From an uncultured Clostridia bacterium (GTDB taxonomy: Bacteria > Bacillota > Clostridia > Oscillospirales > Ruminococcaceae), in the NCBI GenBank assembly GCA_944386455.1, contig CALXBC010000019.1:1-47154 (forward strand): a stretch of DNA of 47,154 bases, written 5' to 3'. The position numbers were made by a program, and so were the translations under genes. Positions 44,050 through 47,154 of the stretch are shown here, piece by piece. Within the stretch, counting starts at the first letter, position 1. The number at the start of each line of letters is the position of its first letter. Below the pieces are notes generated by a model. That model was not told the DNA's origin, made no database searches, and saw nothing but the letters and a program-made list of their open reading frames with translations.

Positions 44050-46371
44050 TTATTCCATTGGATTAGGAATGCGGTCAGCCTCTTCATAGGTATCTCCGCA
44101 ATAACCGCAGTTTTCCGCATTGTTTTCCTTATATACACCAAGCGCTTTGAGCTTTTCCACGCTCACCGCTTCCCCTTCCCGCCGGCCGCAGCGCGGGCAT
44201 ACATCCTTGATGATTCCGGTATATCCGCAGACCGGATCGCGGTCAACAGGGTGATTAATCGAACCATAGCCGATACCGCACTCCTTCATATAGCGGACGA
44301 TCTGTTCAAAGGCTTCCAGATTCTCGGACGGATCGCCATCCAATTCCACATAGCTGATATGGCCACCGTTGGTCAGATTATGATACGGTGCCTCGATCCT
44401 GATCTTTTCAAATGCGCTGATCGGATAATATACAGGCACATGAAAAGAATTGGTGTAATATTCACGATCGGTAATCCCTTCGAGCACACCATATCTTTGC
44501 TTGTCCATCCGGACAAACCGACCGGACAAGCCCTCTGCCGGGGTGGCAATCAGCGTATAATTGAAGCCCGTTCTTTCGGTTTCCAGATCCATCCGGTCAC
44601 GCATGTGCTTTACGATTTCAAGTCCCAGTCTGCGCGCTTCCTCACTCTCTCCGTGATGCTTGCCAATCAGGGCCTTCAGCGTTTCCGCCAGACCGATAAA
44701 ACCGACTGTCAGAGAACCATGTTTGAGCACCTCGCCGACCTCGTCGTCAATATCCAGCTGATCAGAATCAAGCCAGATTCCCTGTCCCATCAGGAACGGA
44801 TAATTTCTGACCTTCTTTTTGGCCTGAATCTTATACCGCTGCATCAGCTGGCCGATCACAAGCTCCATCTTCTCATCCAGCATCGAGAAAAACTTGTCCA
44901 CATCGCCGTGCGCTTCGATGCCGAGCCGCGGAAGATTGATGGAGGTAAAGCTCAGATTGCCGCGTCCGCAGGTGACCTGGCGGTCAGGATCATATGCATT
45001 TGACATCACACGGGTCCGGCAGCCCATATAGGCGACCTCCGAATTATAATCTCCCTTTTTATAAAATGGAAGGTTAAACGGTGCATCGATAAAGGAGAAA
45101 TTGGGAAACAATCTTTTGGCGGATACCCGGCAAGCCAACTGGAACAGGTCATAGTTAGGCTCACCCGGGTTGAAATTAATGCCATCCTTCACCTTGAAGA
45201 TATGAATTGGGAAGATTGGGGTTTCCCCGTTTCCAAGCCCCTGTTCCTGTGCAAGCAGAATATTTTTCATCACCATTCTGCCCTCAGGCGAGGTGTCCAG
45301 CCCGTAGTTGATAGAAGAAAACGGGATCTGCGCCCCTGCCCGGGAATGCATGGTGTTCAGATTATGTACCAGTGCTTCCATCGCCTGAAATGTCGCACGG
45401 TCTGTCTCCTGATAAGCATGTTTTCTGGCAAACTTCTGGATTTTTTTCACGATAGACGGTTCAAACTGCGTGGATAAAAGCGCAAACTCAACATCCTGAT
45501 AACCGTTGTCATTGGCCAGCGTCGGGCTTAATCTGCTTTTTTCTCCAACTTGCCTTACAACCGACCGCGCATATTCCGCAGCGTTTTCCTGCTCTGCCAG
45601 CATTTCAATGCCCTTGCCGAGATTGTCGATATAAAGCTTGCGGTAGGTCTTTTTTACACCCGGTGCCATTCCATACTCAAAATTCGGGATCGACTGTCCG
45701 CCGTGCTGGTCATTCTGATTGGACTGTATCGCAATACATGCCAGAGCGGAATAGCTCCGGATATCATTCGGTTCCCGCAGAAAGCCGTGACCGGTGCAAA
45801 ATCCGCCTTGAAAAAGCTTCAGGATATCAATCTGGCAGCAGGTTGTCGTCAGGGTCAGAAAATCAAGGTCATGAATATGAATATCGCCGTTTTCATGCGC
45901 GGCTGCATATTTTGGATCCAGTACATACATACTGTAAAACTGTTTTGCACCCTCTGAACCGTATTTCAGCATTGTTCCCATCGCGGTATCGCCGTCGATG
46001 TTCGCGTTCTCCCGCTTGGTATCGCTGTCCTTTGCGGATTTAAAGGTAAGCTCTTCATAAGTTTTCATGAGCTTGGTATTCATTTCCCGCATTTTGGTAC
46101 GTTCCGCGCGGTACAAAATATAATTTTTGGCGGTTTTGGCATGCCCGGACTCCACCAGTATTTTTTCAACAGCATCCTGCACCTGTTCAACGGTCGGCAC
46201 AATACCAACATAATTCTGCTCCAGAAATTCACAAACACGGTAAGCCAGCTCCATAGATTCCTGATAATCATTTCCGCCGGCAGACTGTGCCGCTTTAAAT
46301 ATCGCATTCGCTATTTTTTCTACATTAAAAGGAACCTCCCGGCCATCGCGTTTTTTAATTTTCGTGATCAT
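44050..46371 (-). CDS. nrdD: Anaerobic ribonucleoside-triphosphate reductase, large part lacking the glycyl-radical tail
   Basis: A 773-residue class III reductase converting NTPs to dNTPs. An ATP-cone lies at about 1-95 (MITKIKKRDGREVPFNVEKI). The barrel includes YMGCRTRVM (a thiyl-radical cysteine is expected in MGCR) and CGRGNLSFTSINLPR. The C-terminus has zinc-type cysteines (VCGYTG, CPRCG, NCGYCG) and stops at EEADRIPNPME; no RVxGY motif follows. That motif is on the next gene. AGGGAG eight bases before ATG 46371 sets the start; a GTG one codon earlier is possible. NrdR boxes lie upstream. Confidence 0.96.
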   Translation of the reverse strand: MITKIKKRDGREVPFNVEKIANAIFKAAQSAGGNDYQESMELAYRVCEFLEQNYVGIVPTVEQVQDAVEKILVESGHAKTAKNYILYRAERTKMREMNTKLMKTYEELTFKSAKDSDTKRENANIDGDTAMGTMLKYGSEGAKQFYSMYVLDPKYAAAHENGDIHIHDLDFLTLTTTCCQIDILKLFQGGFCTGHGFLREPNDIRSYSALACIAIQSNQNDQHGGQSIPNFEYGMAPGVKKTYRKLYIDNLGKGIEMLAEQENAAEYARSVVRQVGEKSRLSPTLANDNGYQDVEFALLSTQFEPSIVKKIQKFARKHAYQETDRATFQAMEALVHNLNTMHSRAGAQIPFSSINYGLDTSPEGRMVMKNILLAQEQGLGNGETPIFPIHIFKVKDGINFNPGEPNYDLFQLACRVSAKRLFPNFSFIDAPFNLPFYKKGDYNSEVAYMGCRTRVMSNAYDPDRQVTCGRGNLSFTSINLPRLGIEAHGDVDKFFSMLDEKMELVIGQLMQRYKIQAKKKVRNYPFLMGQGIWLDSDQLDIDDEVGEVLKHGSLTVGFIGLAETLKALIGKHHGESEEARRLGLEIVKHMRDRMDLETERTGFNYTLIATPAEGLSGRFVRMDKQRYGVLEGITDREYYTNSFHVPVYYPISAFEKIRIEAPYHNLTNGGHISYVELDGDPSENLEAFEQIVRYMKECGIGYGSINHPVDRDPVCGYTGIIKDVCPRCGRREGEAVSVEKLKALGVYKENNAENCGYCGDTYEEADRIPNPME

Positions 46372-46405
46372 CACAGCAGCTCCCTTTCTATTTATACTCC
46401 AAAAA

Positions 46406-46421
46406 ACACTATATCTTGTGT
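46406..46421. promoter_or_regulatory. NrdR box 1
   Basis: ACACTATATCTTGTGT, a close match to the known 16-base NrdR palindrome. It lies downstream of the -10, 31 bases (about three helical turns) centre to centre from box 2. Confidence 0.9.
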
Positions 46422-46436
46422 TTTTTCGCCTTAAGA

Positions 46437-46452
46437 TACAGTATATAGTGTA
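46437..46452. promoter_or_regulatory. NrdR box 2, overlapping the -10
   Basis: TACAGTATATAGTGTA, the core of a longer near-palindrome (46435-46454). It covers the -10 hexamer of the nrdD promoter, so NrdR bound here should block RNA polymerase. Confidence 0.85.
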
Positions 46453-46468
46453 TCTGCCGATTTGTCAA
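46440..46468 (-). promoter_or_regulatory. Sigma-A promoter of nrdD
   Basis: Minus strand TTGACA (46468-46463), 17 bases, TATACT (46445-46440). Confidence 0.88.
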
Positions 46469-46581
46469 TACCCAACAGGCAAAATATATTATACTTTTTT
46501 GGTTTACTTTAAACAGGTGTGATTCATCCAAAAATACAGCAATACTTTATTCTGATTTTTTTAATATTTTGAAAATAGGGC

Positions 46582-46610
46582 TTGACTTTTGTATGGATAT
46601 CAAGTATAAT
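46582..46610 (+). promoter_or_regulatory. Promoter of the tRNA cluster
   Basis: TTGACT (46582-46587), 17 bases, TATAAT (46605-46610), 26 bases before the first tRNA. Confidence 0.88.
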
Positions 46611-46635
46611 AATTTTCGTTGTCAACACATAAATT

Positions 46636-46711
46636 GGGAGCATAGCTCAGCTGGGAGAGCACCTGCCTTACAAGCAGGGGGTCACAGGTTCGAGCCCTGT
46701 TGTTCCCACCA
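46636..46711 (+). tRNA. tRNA-Val (UAC)
   Basis: 76 bases with encoded CCA. Acceptor GGGAGCA pairs with TGTTCCC; anticodon loop CTTACAA gives TAC; T-arm GGTTCGAGCC. Confidence 0.97.
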
Positions 46712-46714
46712 TGT

Positions 46715-46791
46715 GGCCCAGTAGTTCAGTTGGTTAGAACGCTAGCCTGTCACGCTAGAGGTCGACGGTTCGAGCCCGTTCTGGGTCGCCA
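46715..46791 (+). tRNA. tRNA-Asp (GUC)
   Basis: 77 bases with encoded CCA. Acceptor GGCCCAG pairs with CTGGGTC; anticodon loop CTGTCAC gives GTC. Confidence 0.97.
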
Positions 46792-46812
46792 TGCTGCTTG
46801 ATGCGGCATTTT

Positions 46813-46888
<76 letters not shown>

Positions 46889-46930
46889 ATTACAATTTTA
46901 TATTGTAAGCAGTACACTGATGTACTGCCT

Positions 46931-47006
46931 GCGGGTTTAGCTCATCTGGTAGAGCGCCACCTTGCCAAGGTGGAGGTAGCGAGTTCGAGCCTCGTAACCC
47001 GCTCCA
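46931..47006 (+). tRNA. tRNA-Gly (GCC)
   Basis: 76 bases with encoded CCA. Acceptor GCGGGTT pairs with AACCCGC; anticodon loop TTGCCAA gives GCC. Confidence 0.97.
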
Positions 47007-47074
47007 TGAAAAAGTCCTGTACGCAAAGCGTAATGTCGTTAGCGAAGTTTTACGCAAACCGAGTGGGATAACAG

Positions 47075-47114
47075 AAAATACAGCATAGTTAAGATAGCTA
47101 TGCTGTATTTTTTA
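47075..47114 (+). terminator. Terminator after the tRNA cluster
   Basis: AATACAGCATAG pairs with CTATGCTGTATT across a nine-base loop and is followed by TTTT. The 68 bases between tRNA-Gly and this hairpin hold no recognisable gene. Confidence 0.88.
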
Positions 47115-47154
47115 TGCTTAAAACAACAAATTTCGCAACTTTTTCAAAACCACT

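Overview
The window comes from an anaerobic, spore-forming member of the Clostridia, most likely an Oscillospiraceae/Ruminococcaceae-type gut bacterium. Evidence: the sporulation genes (spoIIR, a SpoIIQ-like M23 peptidase, a SleC-type cortex-lytic protein), an oxygen-sensitive class III ribonucleotide reductase, the Firmicutes gene order around infC-rpmI-rplT and smc-ftsY, and moderate GC content. Most genes lie on the minus strand, which is probably the leading strand here. The genus assignment is inference.

Layout. (1) 1-1000: the 3' end of an IS transposase, an AT-rich gap and a lone XRE-type regulator. (2) 995-6336 (minus): rpsU, then yqeG, an endonuclease IV-like gene, aroQ and an M24 peptidase; efp with its own likely promoter; a CD1247-type zinc-ribbon gene; then an FMN riboswitch and ribU. 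(3) 6430-26395 (minus): a tightly packed housekeeping block, in transcription order a SpoU-type rRNA methyltransferase, dprA, topA, trmFO, plsX, rnc, a radical SAM gene, smc, ftsY, an XTP/dITP pyrophosphatase, yhbY, nadD, yqeK, two LCP genes, rsfS and leuS. (4) 26527-28602: infC-rpmI-rplT behind a strong promoter and an attenuator leader (infC uses an AUU start), then ppa, which is divergent from an lrp-type regulator. (5) 28653-31912 (plus): Lrp regulator, aminotransferase, ispE, spoIIR. (6) 31909-40375 (minus): cell-wall and spore genes: two peptidoglycan-binding genes, a SleC pro-domain-like gene, a SpoIIQ-like peptidase, a 988-residue amidase and a GHL10-type lipoprotein. (7) 40961-46371: an unrecognised 185-residue gene, a peptide-binding lipoprotein, and the nrdD / small glycyl-radical ORF / nrdG operon under a pair of NrdR boxes. 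(8) 46582-47114: a strong promoter, four tRNAs (Val, Asp, Phe, Gly) and a terminator.

Most notable points. The class III ribonucleotide reductase looks split: the large NrdD ends after its zinc-binding cysteines, and the glycyl-radical motif (RRITGYL) is on a separate 53-codon gene with its own ribosome binding site. The SleC-like cortex enzyme also appears split, with a pro-domain-like protein encoded just upstream. Two inverted copies of an unnamed intergenic element, with conserved ends and different hairpin-rich centres, flank the amidase/GHL10 pair; one copy is bracketed by an exact 28-nt hairpin repeat. The rest is ordinary core genome.
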